Assembly: GCA_946811185.2 (NCBI GenBank)
Contig: OX328102.1
Span: 47,283,619-47,347,618 of the forward strand
Source: Hippopus hippopus
Taxonomy: Eukaryota; Mollusca; Bivalvia; Cardiida; Cardiidae
Length of the DNA: 64,000 bases
Reading direction: 5' to 3'
In this document: positions 21,138 to 31,565 of the stretch, in pieces
Layout: each line of letters opens with the position of its first letter
How positions within the stretch are numbered: position 1 is the first letter of the stretch
Notes under the pieces: model-generated
What the model was told of the DNA's origin: nothing
What the model saw: the letters and a program-made list of their open reading frames with translations, nothing else
Databases searched by the model: none
Program-made: the position numbers and the translations under genes

Positions 21138-21568
21138 AACCCGAGAAAGAGGTTTTAGAAATCATCACTGGAAAATGAGGCAACTGACTGGTGCCATCAT
21201 TTTCTCTGCGGCTCATATTTTCCCACTTAAAATCTATTCTTATAAAACAAACGCTATGATTTGACCCAGATTCGGATTGTCGTCTGCGAGTGCTTTCAAT
21301 TTGAATAAGATACCCCGCCGTCTAATATATAGTTAATTCTTTACCACACAATCCCGATTTTTAACGACCTGTGGAAAAAGCCTTCTGAAAACATTGTGAG
21401 AAAAGGAGAAAATGCTGGTAATCAGCATTTTCTCCTTTTCCCACAACGTTTTTTCTTCCTTTTTTAAAAAATTAGATCTACATCTTTTGTGTCACATTCA
21501 ATTTGTCGTCTGCGAAGGGTTTGAATTTGGACCAGTCTAAAATGTTGTCGCCTGATATAGAGTTGACC
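21138..21568. mobile_element. Two family H copies in a row
   Basis: An old copy (about 21138-21312) keeps CCCGAGAAAGAGGTTTTAGA and CGTCTGCGAGTGCTTTCAAT. A good copy (21332-21568) begins TTAATTCTTTACCACACAAT, has the hairpin GAAAAGGAGAAAATGCTGGT with its complement, the right motif GTCGTCTGCGAAGGGTTTGA, and ends near AGAGTTGA. From 21570 to 22150 I see no gene, only a poly-T tract at about 22093-22110 and a weak family S remnant near 21917-21957. Confidence 0.75.
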
Positions 21569-22154
21569 TACATGTACCTCAACGATGAAAGAATGAATTA
21601 GAAACCAGACAATGATAGTCTATTTCATATTAGATCTATAGATCTATATTTTAAACTCCACGTGACGTCTGTCATTTTTTTTTAAGTGGATCTATTTTCG
21701 TGAAAACCAAAAAAAATTCAGACCTATTAGGCAGCCTTAGTTCACGCACCTGCGTCCTTATTATGATCGTGTTTGTTTTTAATCAAGTACATGTATTGAT
21801 ATACTTAGCCTGCTTGGTATTTCCAGAGAATGAAAAGAATTCTTGTGTTGCAAAATTAGGCCGTTGTTTTTTTTTTAATCGGAGGGAGAAGAATTGAACC
21901 TGACAGAACATGTAAGGTCAAGATCAGACTCCGCTGATTGTGATCGTAACTCACTGTAAAAGCACCGTTAAAATACTTTCAGTACATTAGGTACTAATAA
22001 AGAACATCCTGATATTCGCCATCTTTTGTGAAAAAAAGGGCGTGTCTGAAATGGAGTATCACTTTGTCATTGACGATGTTTAATATTCATATTTTTCTTT
22101 TTTTTTTTTTAGCCAACTGCACTGTCAAAATAATGATGGTCGGAGATTGTCTTA

Positions 22155-22382
22155 GGTCTTTGCCAGACGACAAAGTTGTAGACTTGTCCGACTTGAAAGC
22201 GCTTGTAGACGACGAATTAAATGTCACTTATATGAATGAATTTGCTTTTAAAATTAGAGAAAGCGTTGTGGGAAAAGGAGAAAATGCTGGTTACCAGCAT
22301 TTTCTCCTTTTCCAACAATGATTTCAAAAGCTTTCTTTTTCAGAGTCGCTAAAAGTCGGGATTGTATTGTAAAAGGTTGATC
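22155..22382. mobile_element. Family H hairpin MITE
   Basis: Left end TTTGCCAGACGACAAAGTTG with GACTTGAAAGCGCTTGTAGA, a well-preserved hairpin around TGCTGGTTACCAGCATTTTC, and right end TTTTTCAGAGTCGCTAAAAG with GTAAAAGGTTGA. The 97-residue frame spanning it is not a gene. Confidence 0.8.
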
Positions 22383-22677
22383 TTAATCGGGGGAAAAACA
22401 ATGTATACAAAAAATAGGCCTACCCAAAAGTAGTTTGTCTCTGCTGATCATTCCCTATATACGTATAACCTGTATATATTTAAGGTCTACGACCCCTAAC
22501 TCATCGGGAAATATCGTATATCATCGACGTTATCGTAAAGGCTATTCGGCCAGTCTCGGCAGCTTCCGTCTTTTAGTATGAGAGTTAGTGGGCTGTAGAC
22601 TCACTAACTCATAGGTAAATATCTTGTATTACTCGAACAAACTGACATGAAATAAATGACCTCTATTACCATATATT

Positions 22678-23645
22678 TTGAGATTGCGTAAATACTTTGG
22701 AAACATTGATATATCGGATATGCTGAAAATTTTCGATACCTCTGTTAAACCTATTTTGTGCTACGGGTCTCAGACTTGGGGATATCAGTACGTGGATAAA
22801 GTGGAAAAGGTCCACATACAATTCTGTAAAAAATTATGTTATCTGTCTTTGAATACTTGTGACTCTTTTGCACTAGGGCAATGTGGAAGGTTACTACTAT
22901 GCACCACTTACATGACAAATTGTATTAAGTACTGGTTAAGTCTTATCCGTATGGAAAACAACAGACATCCAAAACAATGCTATTATATGTTATTTCAATT
23001 GGATGAAGCAGGCAGGCAAAACTGGGTCAGTCATGTAAAGGAACTTTTATACACATTTGGTTTCGGTCATGTATGGATATTACATGATGTAGGAAATGAT
23101 AAAGGATTCCTAAAATTGTTTAAAAAAAAGAATAATAGACTGTTATAAACAAAAATGGTACGCTAATATAAGTGATACACCAAAATCTCTTCATTAGACA
23201 TTTTAAATCATTGTTAGAACCAGAATTTTATTTAAATGTTGATTTACCACATACCTTGGAAAGAACATTAGCTAACTTTAGATGCTCATCACATGATCTA
23301 ATGATTGAAAAGGAGAGACATTTGTCTATTGAGAGAGAATTTCGGTATTGTCAAATATGTCAGAAGCAAAATATCCTTGTTATAGAAGATGAATTTCATT
23401 TCATTTTTCAATGTAATATTTATGAAAATTTAAGGAAAGAATATTTTTACAAGTATTGGTTAAAAAATAAAACCTTGCAATGTTTTTACTCTGTCTTGTC
23501 ATGTGATTCACAACCTGCCGTACATAAGATTTCTAGATATCTATTCAAAGCGTTTCAGCTTAGAAACGATATTCTGCAGGAGTTAACACTTTGTACAGCT
23601 GCGGAGCACGATTTTCTGTTGCTTTTACGGACAGTTCGGATCTAG
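22678..23645 (+). pseudogene. LINE (non-LTR retrotransposon) ORF2, C-terminal part
   Basis: The frame from 22678 reads LRKYFGNIDISDMLKIFDTS, then VKPILCYGSQTWGY, typical of the thumb and post-RT region of LINE ORF2 (usually LYGSEVWG-like). It continues with GRLLLCTTYMTNCIKYWLSL. At about 23125 an A-rich run shifts the frame: the next reading gives KRIIDCYKQKWYANISDTPK, and a further shift near 23195 leads into 23200-23645. That last part carries CQICQKQN...EDEFHFIFQC, the zinc-binding zf-RVT-like motif near LINE C-termini. The RT catalytic domain and endonuclease are absent, as expected of a 5'-truncated insertion. The frameshifts make it dead. Confidence 0.8.
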
Positions 23646-25256
23646 ATGAGACAACACAGTATGTGCTGTCTGATCCTAGAATTCTACTGCCTGTTGCAGG
23701 AGCCTTCTTTTTCTTTTAATTCCAATCATGAGAATTTTTCTCATCTCATATTTCAGTTATTTGTATTGTCCTTGGATTCTCCATTACTTTTTATACGCCC
23801 GTCGAAGACGGGACGTATTATGGGATCACCCATGGCGTACAGGCGTCCGGGCGGGCGGCGTCCAGTTCTTTGTCCGGAGCATAACTTTGTCATCTCCAGT
23901 CCGATTGACTTTAAACTTGGCAATTGTGTTTGTTGCAATAATACGGAGTGCAGTACGAAAGAACCATAACTCTACCTCGTGCTGTCTTTGAGTTATTTCC
24001 CTTTGATCGTCATTTTTACAGCATTTTCTGCTTGTCCGGAGCATAACTTTGTCATCTCCAGTCCGATTGACTTTAAACTTGGCATTTGTGTTTGTTGCAA
24101 TAATACGGAGTGCAGTGCGAAAGAACCATAACTCTACCTCGTGTTGTCTTTGAGTAATTTCCCTTTGATTGTCATTTTTACAGCATTTTCTGCTTGTCCG
24201 GAATATAACTTTGTCATTTTAGGTCTGAATATCTTCAAATTTGGTATGCATAATTATTGAAAAATTACGGAGTGCAGTGCATATGAACCATAACTCTTCC
24301 TAGCACGAATTTTGAGTTATTCCCCCTTAGATCTTCATTTTTATAGCATTTCTTGCTTGTCCGGAGCATAACTTTGTCATCTTAAGTAGGAATGACTTGA
24401 AAAATGGTGTGCTTATTTGTTGTAATATTTGGAAGTGCAGTGTGCAAGAATTGTAACTCTACCTCGTGCTGTCTTTGAGTTATTTCCCTTTGATCGTCAT
24501 TTTTACAGCATTTAGTGCTTGTCCGGAATATAACTTTGTCATCTCAAGTCAGAACGACTTCAAACTTGGTATGCATGTTTGTTGCAATATTACGGAGTAC
24601 AGTGCGTAAGAACAATAACTCTACCTAGCGCGGATTTTGAGTAATTCCACTTTGATCTTCATTTTTACAGTATTTCTTGCTTGTCCGGAACGGAACTTTG
24701 TCACCTCAAGTCAAATTGACTTGAGACTTGGTAAACATGTTTGTTGCAGTTACGAAAAGTGCAATGCACTGGAGCCGTAACCTTACCTAATTCCCTTTTG
24801 GAATTATTCCCTATTCATCTTTTTTAACAGCTTTTCATGCTTCTCTACAATATAACTTTGTCTTTTCATGTTGGATTGACCTGAAACTTTATATGCATGT
24901 TTCCTTAACATTAGAGGAGACATTAATGCCTATTTCAATCACTTACATGATTTCTGCTGCACTACTATTTTCCTCTACCTGCCCTTTACGATTATCATTC
25001 CCCCTCGACAACTGGCGTTGGGACGGGCGTATCTTGCGACAATTTGCCGCTCTTGTTTAAGTATCTAAGGGTCAATCTAATTCGTTATTATATGATCATG
25101 GGCATGTACTCCATTTTCGGAAACAAAACAAAAATCTATTTTATTAGCAAGTATTTTCTTAGAAATTAAGTAGTCACTCTCTTAATGTTATTTCTTTGTA
25201 TTATGGGCCGGTGGCCTAGATACTGAATAAAATGTCTATGTCTATGTCATTACACG
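23646..25256 (+). mobile_element. LINE 3' UTR, split by a family D element
   Basis: After the ORF stop come about 140 bp of 3' UTR, then a complete family D element, then about 190 bp of further UTR. The UTR ends in TATGGGCCGGTGGCCTAGAT, ACTGAATAAA and the short repeat ATGTCTATGTCTATGTC, a usual LINE 3' terminus. Because D lies inside, it inserted after the LINE. Confidence 0.7.
23792..25062 (+). mobile_element. Family D tandem-core element, complete
   Basis: The 5' end TATACGCCCGTCGAAGACGG folds into a CCCGTC/GACGGG hairpin. A GGCGTACAGGCGTCCGGGCG tract follows. The core has about six units of 162 bp, with CTTGTCCGGAGCATAACTTT at about 23870, 24034, 24196, 24358, 24521 and 24683, and the words TTACGGAGTGCAGTGC and GAGTTATTTCCCTTTGATC. 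The 3' end is CCCTCGACAACTGGCGTTGG, GACGGGCGTAT (pairing with the 5' end), then GCCGCTCTTGTTT. Frames of 72-107 codons at 23646-24044 are not genes. Confidence 0.85.
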
Positions 25257-25422
25257 CTTGAATTGCTATCCAAACTTATCTTCGGCCATTGTCGTCTGCA
25301 TGCGGAACTGTGTGAACGATTTTCTACTCTTAATGCTACTAAAAGATTTATTGTGTATTTCAAGAATACTTAAAATACCTGAAATAAACATGATTTTGTT
25401 CGTTGAAATTGATAATACGTGG

Positions 25423-25490
25423 GGGATGACATAGATCTAAGATGTACTTTCTGTACAATCTGATCTTGATCCATGTCATCCGCAAAAAGC
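25423..25490. repeat. Family S short palindrome
   Basis: GGGATGACATAGATCTAAGA pairs with the right arm CTTGATCCATGTCATCC around a TACTTTCTGTAC centre. A CGCAAAAAGC tail follows, as in other copies. Confidence 0.65.
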
Positions 25491-26014
25491 TTTTTATTTT
25501 GTTTACTGCACTCAAAGGGTCAAACCTGGCATTTACTGTTAATAGAATTTCCGCACTGTCCGATTATACCCGATGATATAAATATTCATTCTCTAATCAT
25601 TCTTTGCATAGAGGTCAATTTCAGGTCAATTATTTTCGAGTAATAACATCGACGTTTTGGTAAAGGCTATTCGGCCAATCTCGGCACTTTCCGTCTTTTA
25701 ATATGAGAGTTAGAGTCGGTAGACCTAAAAAAATGCGAAACGAAACTGGTCGTAAGGCCCTTAAATGTGACAAATAAACTAGTTTATGGGTGGTATTATG
25801 GGATTGAAGGTGTATATGAATGCGTTTGGCATGTATTGTTCCATCCCTGTCTGAAAGATCATCCAATCTATAAAACCTATATCTGGTTATGTCAGATTTG
25901 TTTATTTGCTTTTTTCCGGCGCCGGTCATGTGCAGACTGATCTTAAGTTATGCCGCCCACAAAAGCTCCTGTTTTCGCCTTTGGTGCCAAAAGAGTACAA
26001 TTCATGACAAATAT

Positions 26015-26275
26015 GAAACAGCTATGCTGTGTGAAAAGGGGTCTTTATGCCTCTGCAAAAAGTATCGACTATGTCAGCCTGCGCAGTCCGCGCAATTTTT
26101 TACTACATGTATATATAAATTTTCTTCATGGCGAAGGGCCATTCTACCTCCACATCCGGTCGATCGTTAGACTAACTGGATTTGATGGATCCATAATTAT
26201 TTGATAACTTACTTAGTATAATGCACCACGGAGACGCATTTAACCCCCTTATGCCAGAATATGGTTCAGTTTTGC
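26015..26275. mobile_element. Family Q palindromic MITE
   Basis: Left part TGTGTGAAAAGGGGTCTTTA, TATGCCTCTGCAAAAAGTAT and GTCAGCCTGCGCAGTCCGCG. The right half has GGATCCATAATTATTTGATA and GCATTTAACCCCCTTATGCC, ending near AATATGGTTC. The second strand of the GC-rich stem is lost. Other copies lie at 31.3, 33.3 and 34.4 kb. Confidence 0.65.
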
Positions 26276-26685
26276 TGTAGAATCATGGTAATTGTGGTCG
26301 GAAAAGGTGTGTGCATGCAACTGACGTGGAATATACTCATATATCAATGTCAAAAGCATGAGCTCCACCTTCCCATCTTTAAAGCTTCCTATATGGTAAA
26401 TCAGAATGATTGCCGGAACAAAATATTTGTTTCGGAAACAGTTACTGATTAAGCATAACGCCCACAAGCACGCTTATTTTTACAACACTGCTCTCTATGA
26501 CATAATGCATTTGTATACTAGGTGTTCAAATGCATTTCTTGCGGATCATGACCCCCTAGTCGTTTGTCAATATCTTTTTTTTTTTTATTTTCAAGCTGGA
26601 ATAACGATATGTCCTTGCTTTTATTGTGTTTTTTTTCTGTTAATTTATCTTCAAACTGGTGTATAGAACGGAAAAAATGGATGAA

Positions 26686-27500
26686 CATTAATAAAGAACT
26701 TTATAAACGTCGAAACTTTGAAGGTTGTCAAATTTCTCACATACCACTGTGAAATGGAAAGTTTAATACCGCGATGAATACATTGAACACGTTTGATTGG
26801 TCAATATTATTCTTAGCAGCTCTTAGTTAAACATTAAAGGAGAATTTTATAAACCTCGAAACTTCGGAGGTTGACAAATTTCTCACATATCACTGTAAAA
26901 TGGAAATTTTTAAAAACCACGCTGAATACACTGAACAAATCTGATTGGTCAAAGCTACAATTTTTAGTAGTTCGTAGATAAACATTAAGAAAGAACTTTA
27001 TAAATGTCGAAACTTTGAAAGTTGACAAATTTCTCTCAGTCCACCGTAAAATGGAAATTCTAGTACCGCAATGAATGCATTAAACAGTTTGATTGGTCAA
27101 TACTATTGTTAGCAGCTCGTAATTAAACATTAACCCTTTACCACACGACAAATTTTAGACCTGTCCGAATTGAAAGCATTTGCAGATGACAGTTTCAATG
27201 TGGCTCATATGAAATGATTTTTCTTTGATAGGGTAGAAAACATCATGGGATAAGGAGAAAATGCTGGTAACCAGCATTTTCTCCTTTTCCCACAATGTTT
27301 TCAAAAGCCTTCTCTATCAGGGGTGTTAAAAGTCGTCATTGTGTGGTAAAGGGTTAAAAGAGAACTTTATAAATGTCTAAACTTTGGATATTGACTTAGG
27401 CCTATGTCTCTTATACCACTGTAAAATGAATTTTTTAATACCGCAATGAATACATTGAACAAATTTGATTGGTCAATACTATTCTTGGCAACTAGTACTT
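26686..27500. repeat. Tandem array of about 147-bp units, interrupted by family H
   Basis: Four units begin CATTAAT/CATTAAA/CATTAAG at 26686, 26832, 26983 and 27129 (spacings 146, 151 and 146). Each has AGAACTTTATAAA, TTGACAAATTTCTC, CACTGTAAAATGGAA and TTGATTGGTCAAT. Unit four is split at its TTAA by a family H MITE and resumes at 27357 with AAGAGAACTTTATAAATG. No protein is encoded. Confidence 0.85.
27130..27356. mobile_element. Family H hairpin MITE, complete with TTAA target duplication
   Basis: The best-dated copy. It runs TTAA, CCCTTTACCACACGACAAAT, the hairpin GGATAAGGAGAAAATGCTGG with its complement, TTGTGTGGTAAAGGG, TTAA. Because it interrupts a tandem unit whose uninterrupted sisters show a single TTAA at the same place, the TTAA is a true target-site duplication. 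The termini CCCTTT/AAAGGG and the TTAA target are the hallmark of piggyBac-superfamily elements. About 219 bp without the duplications. Confidence 0.92.
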
Positions 27501-27618
27501 ATTTCAAAAGGCGATCGTTTAAGTTCATTGATCAGTCATGCACTGTTTGATACTATTACGTGACCGCCTGGTCAGTCCAGATAGGTACCAAAAGTGCATT
27601 AATTACCATTTAGAATGA

Positions 27619-27842
27619 TTAAACCTTTACCAAACGACACAATTCTAGACTCGTCCAAATTGAAAGTATTTTCAAAAGACAAATGAGGCGCAAATGATGG
27701 AATTTTTCTTTGCCAGGACAGAAAACGTCGTTGGAAAAGGAGAAAATCTTGGTAACCAGTATTTTCTCCTTTTCTTTACATGTTTTTAAAAGCTTTCTTT
27801 CCAAGGGTCGTCAAAAGCCAGGATTGTGTTGGCAAGGATTGT
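27619..27842. mobile_element. Family H hairpin MITE
   Basis: Left end TTAAACCTTTACCAAACGAC, with GTCCAAATTGAAAGTATTTT, hairpin GGAAAAGGAGAAAATCTTGG with a partly mutated complement, and right end TCCAAGGGTCGTCAAAAGCC with GTGTTGGCAAGG. A GATA microsatellite (GATAGATAGATAGATAGATA) follows at about 27928-27949. Confidence 0.75.
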
Positions 27843-28229
27843 TGTGAATGTAATGTATACAGTGTCTTGTACATTGTATATTAAATCATAATAGATACAG
27901 GTCTAGGTTTGTCTCGAAACGATCGGATAGATAGATAGATAGATAGATGTTTTGGAAGCGAAAATCTGAATTATGTATTGAATAATTCTTACACCCTTGT
28001 GACCGACTTACAGATTTTTGAGGAAGGCTAAGATAAAGATCAGGCTGCACAGAACATGTTTGAGATAAATTGGTACGGCATTGTTTGGTGTACGGTGAAA
28101 TTACAAGAACCTCTTGGTCTTTAAAAAAAAGAAAAAGACAAGTTCGTTTATTTGGCAGTGATAGAATTATGAATCGACGGATGAAGAAAATCGCAGAAAG
28201 GTCATAAACCTTTGTCAAATAATGTCCAG

Positions 28230-28430
28230 TTCAAACGACCCTGAGAAAGAGTGTTTTTTAAAACACTGTGGAAAAAAAATATGTTCTAAACCAAAATGTT
28301 TCCTTGAGACCATTGTTTCTAGAGACAATATCTCTGTATGAGTCACACTTTAATTTTCATTTTAATTTTCAATCAAAACTGCTTTGAATGCGGACAAGTC
28401 TAATTTTGTGTTTTTTTGTCAAGAATTAAT
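28230..28430. mobile_element. Old family H copy
   Basis: Retains CGACCCTGAGAAAGAGTGTT, a decayed hairpin, GAGTCACACTTTAATTTTCA and GCTTTGAATGCGGACAAGTC. The central hairpin no longer pairs. Confidence 0.5.
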
Positions 28431-28469
28431 GGTATGATTTGGCAACCTACTACTGTTTTTACCTATTAA

Positions 28470-28735
28470 TGGCCTTCAACACGCGAAAAGGGGCATTGGG
28501 ACATTGGCGTAAAGCGTCGTGCCGCATCAGCCTGCGCAGTCCGCGCAGGCTAATCCGAAACGACACTTTCCGTTTTTATGTAATTTTCTGTTTTGCGTAA
28601 GTCCACTGTAGCACAAAATCTAATGTAGTCGTAACATGCCGTCTCGGATTAGCCTGCGCGGACTGCGCAGGCTGATTCGAGACGACACTTTACGCAAACG
28701 TCTGAATTCCTCTTTTTGCGTGTTGCAAGCCATTT
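28470..28735. mobile_element. Family P double-hairpin MITE, complete
   Basis: Whole-element inverted repeat. Left end GGCCTTCAACACGCGAAAAG, right end TTTTTGCGTGTTGCAAGCCA. Each half carries its own GC-rich hairpin: GCCTGCGCAGTCCGCGCAGG in the left half and GCCTGCGCGGACTGCGCAGG in the right. Each is bracketed by CACTTT(C/A)CG words. The GC content contrasts sharply with the AT-rich surroundings. It is non-coding. Confidence 0.88.
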
Positions 28736-28844
28736 CTATAACTGAAGTATGAAGCTAACACAGTTATGTAACTCAAGCACACTCAACTAGACACTGCATG
28801 ACATTTGTAAAATTATCATCACGGCGTTTCTTACCCTCTTTGCC

Positions 28845-29070
28845 AATCGGCGCAAGTTTAGACTTGACTAAATGAAAAGCATTTGCAGACGACCAATTGA
28901 ATGTTGCTAAAGTGATGATTTCTGTCTTTAAAACGGTAAAAAGCATTGTGGGAAAAGCAAAATATGCTGGTTACCACCATTTTCTCTTTTTCCCAACAAT
29001 GCGTTCAAAAACCCTCTTTTTCAGGGGCGTGCAAACCCGGGATTTTATGCTAAAAGATAAAAGGCCAAAT
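28845..29070. mobile_element. Family H hairpin MITE
   Basis: GCGCAAGTTTAGACTTGACT, AAAGCATTTGCAGACGACCA, a hairpin around ATGCTGGTTACCACCATTTT and the right motif TTTTTCAGGGGCGTGCAAAC. Both ends are eroded. Confidence 0.65.
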
Positions 29071-29224
29071 CAACTAGCAGTAAACGATAGAGGGTCAAAT
29101 TGCAGGCAAATTTAATTCTCACGATGAAAAGTATGGATATAATTATCGGTCTGACAATTTACTCGTATGTTACAGTACGGGCTGTCAAAGTTTCAGTCGC
29201 TGCCAGAAAAAAAATATCTAAACC

Positions 29225-29325
29225 CTAGGCTACCAAGCGCGACTCTGTGACCTTTTGCAGACAGTGTAGATCAAGATCAGACTGCACAGAACGTGCAATC
29301 TAGTCTTGAATGTACACTGTCCTAT
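29225..29325. repeat. Family S short palindrome with tail
   Basis: Tail (reverse orientation) CTACCAAGCGCGACTCTGTG, then CTTTTGCAGACAGTGTAGAT, CAAGATCAGACTGCACAGAA and the complementary right arm ending GTACACTGTCC. The same tail occurs at 35.3, 56.1 and 60.5 kb, so the tail belongs to the element. Confidence 0.8.
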
Positions 29326-29627
29326 ACGAAGACATTTTTCCCCAAAAATATACAGAAAATTTAGTTTAAAAGATAGTAACGTTTAGGGTTTTATTTTCGG
29401 TCTGAAACTTTCATTTCATATATTATATTTCATGTGTCTATTTTTAGAAATGTTATGGGTAAAGAAATGTCGTAATTTAAGCGGGGGGGGGGGGGATTAT
29501 TTCCCCGTCACAGTGAATATTTTCCTCCTGCCGAAAATCTGGAACTACTTTTCTAAGTTTTTTAAGTTTTTAAGTTTTACAAGTGGCATTCGTTGACAAA
29601 ATAATCAGAGGAAATATAATGTATAAT

Positions 29628-29784
29628 TTATTTCATCAGCTTGTGGTTAATATGGGGTAATATTTGCCTCAAAAGGGAAGGTCCGCGAAAATAACTCGTG
29701 CCTTACGGCACTCGTTATTTTCGCATACCTTTCCCTTTTACGGCAAATATTTCCCCATATTAACCACAAGCTGATGAAATAAAC
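29628..29784. mobile_element. Fold-back MITE, TTTATTTCATCAGCTTGTGG arms
   Basis: A 157-bp inverted repeat with arms TTTATTTCATCAGCTTGTGG and its complement, continuing through TTAATATGGGG, AATATTTGCC and AAAGGGAA to a centre GTGCCTTACGGCAC flanked by AATAACGAG-like words. It was not seen elsewhere in this window. It is followed to about 30575 by AT-rich DNA in which I see nothing else. Confidence 0.85.
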
Positions 29785-30578
29785 TCTGTTTATTTAGCAG
29801 GTTAAGGGTTAAAAACTCAAGGATTTAACGGTATTTACTGTTTTTGTTAAAAATTGACAATGATGGAACTACATGTATTTGAAATGTTGCCAGTATACAT
29901 GTCTAAATTAAGTCTCTTCATGTTGAAGATTAAAATCGAAGATTGGGATTGGGTGGGGGTAATATTCAGAGCATTTGAAGTGACTGTATTCTAATGCTCG
30001 ACGATACCTTTATTCTTCTCTGTCGTTTGAAAGGGAGAAAATAAAATAGTAAAATGGTGCAGTTCATTTTATTGTTTGATGCCAAAGGCTTTATTGAAAT
30101 TTTGATTTATTTTTTATATTTAACGACTCGGCAGTGGGGTTTTGTTTTGATTAGTAATACATGTACATGGATCCGTTGTGATAAGATAAACAGACTTCCT
30201 TGGTTACTGTTGCTATAGGCTCCCAAATGCGGTATACGCATATATAGAGTATAGCATACAGTATAGCATATACTTATAGCACTACTTAAATTTTGCTAAC
30301 ATGACTGTTTCTCTCGACGAAATCACAGAAAAAATATTCCAATCACATTTGTCTGCTGTTGATGAATTCTCGGTATGAAATTTAGAGGGTGATTGAACTA
30401 ATTTACGCACGGATATGCACATAAAATACAAATTTGGGGGGCTACGGACAACGAAATACTTGATTTAACAAAGTTTTGGACTTCATTGAGAAGGAATGAA
30501 ACACCTCATAAACTTCATTTTTACCATAGAATTAAAAAGGGTTTTTTTTTTGTTTTAGTTAGACTAATATAGTCGTCT

Positions 30579-30796
30579 GTGTGGTGTCCGTGGTTGTGCG
30601 GTAGAGCGTCGGCCTCGTAACCATAAGGTCCCGAGTTCGATACCCGGGAGCGGGTGTCAACTTTAGGATTTTTCATTGGCCCATACATTCGGCGCGAGTA
30701 CTGGTGAAGTTCCCAGGAAGCAGAATCGAGAGAGATTAATATAAGTTGTAAGAACTTGTTTCTCAGTCGATGTAAAGTAAATATATTTAAACTAAA
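30579..30796 (+). repeat. tRNA-derived SINE (copy 2)
   Basis: Better preserved than the copy at 13.4 kb: A-box TTGTGCGGTAGAGCGTCGG, B-box CGAGTTCGATACCCGGG. The tail has GATTTTTCATTGGCCCATAC, CAGAATCGAGAGAGATTAAT and GATGTAAAGTAAATATATTT. The minus-strand frame of 138 codons crossing it is not a gene. Confidence 0.85.
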
Positions 30797-30940
30797 TAGG
30801 CAACGAATCTTACCCTTTTTGCGCCCTAAATCTGACCTCTTTCTGAGCCCTCTAAACCAGTACTTCGTACAAATCCCGGCATAATTTCCCTTTAAGCTTG
30901 GTGTCTTCTGTGTCCAACCATTCTTTGCCTCACTCATGTT

Positions 30941-31212
30941 TGATTGATTGATCGATTGAATTAGAGTTTAACGCCGTTTTAACCGCTTATGTCATATCAC
31001 GGCGGTCAGTGTACCCACGCATGTGTTTCCTGGCTTTCTCACACCAGTAGTGACACAACTTTCTTTCCAAGTCACTGACTACTTTCTCACATGCATCCGA
31101 GGTGAGAGGCGAAAAATCACGGGAAAGAAAGTTTGGCTCAATCGGGTATCGAACTCACTGCCACCGGGCCACGAGTCTGCTACGCTAACCACTGAGCTAC
31201 CCGGGCGGGCGC
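30941..31212 (-). repeat. tRNA-derived SINE, second family
   Basis: Read on the minus strand: GGGTAGCTCAGTGGTTAGCG (A box), AGTTCGATACCCGATTGAG (B box), a middle with AAACTTTCTTTCCC and TCACATACATCCGA-like words, then GTGATATGACATAAGCGGTT-like and ACGGCGTTAAACTC, and a terminal TTGATCAATC-type repeat. A forward copy lies at 34.1 kb. Confidence 0.8.
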
Positions 31213-31284
31213 CGCACTCATGGTAAGCCGACTTCAAGGACATGGTGTTTCATAGTATCTGATACACTTTCAAATCTTTAAAAA

Positions 31285-31565
31285 AAGAATTTAGCCATGT
31301 GCTGGCAAAAGGGGGACTTGGTGCATCTTCGTGATGCATTGTACCAATCAAACCATCACACAACTATGTATCCATAATAACCACTTTTTTTTAACAAACT
31401 GACTGAATCATGAGGTAGACTGGTCCGTTGACATACAAAAAATTCACCAGTAGCGAAAAGTTTCGGTCCAGGTCAGCCTGCGCGGACTGCGCAGGCTGAC
31501 CTGGGTCGATATTTTTCGCAGATGCATTACGCCCCTCTTTTAAAGAGCACTGCTCAGATATTTTT
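31285..31565. mobile_element. Family Q palindromic MITE, complete
   Basis: Left end AGCCATGTGCTGGCAAAAGG. The right half is strong: GGTCAGCCTGCGCGGACTGC then GCAGGCTGACCTGGGTCGAT, followed by TTTTCGCAGATGCATTACGC and an AGAGCACTGCT end. The GC-rich stem shares its core with family P, although the outer arms differ. Confidence 0.75.

Noticed and set aside
27928..27949. GATA repeats as a regulatory array
   Set aside because: A short simple-sequence microsatellite with no supporting context.
30521..30937. A 138-codon minus-strand frame
   Set aside because: It runs through a SINE, and a similar minus-strand frame at 13.3-13.5 kb overlaps the other SINE copy. It reflects SINE sequence, not a gene.
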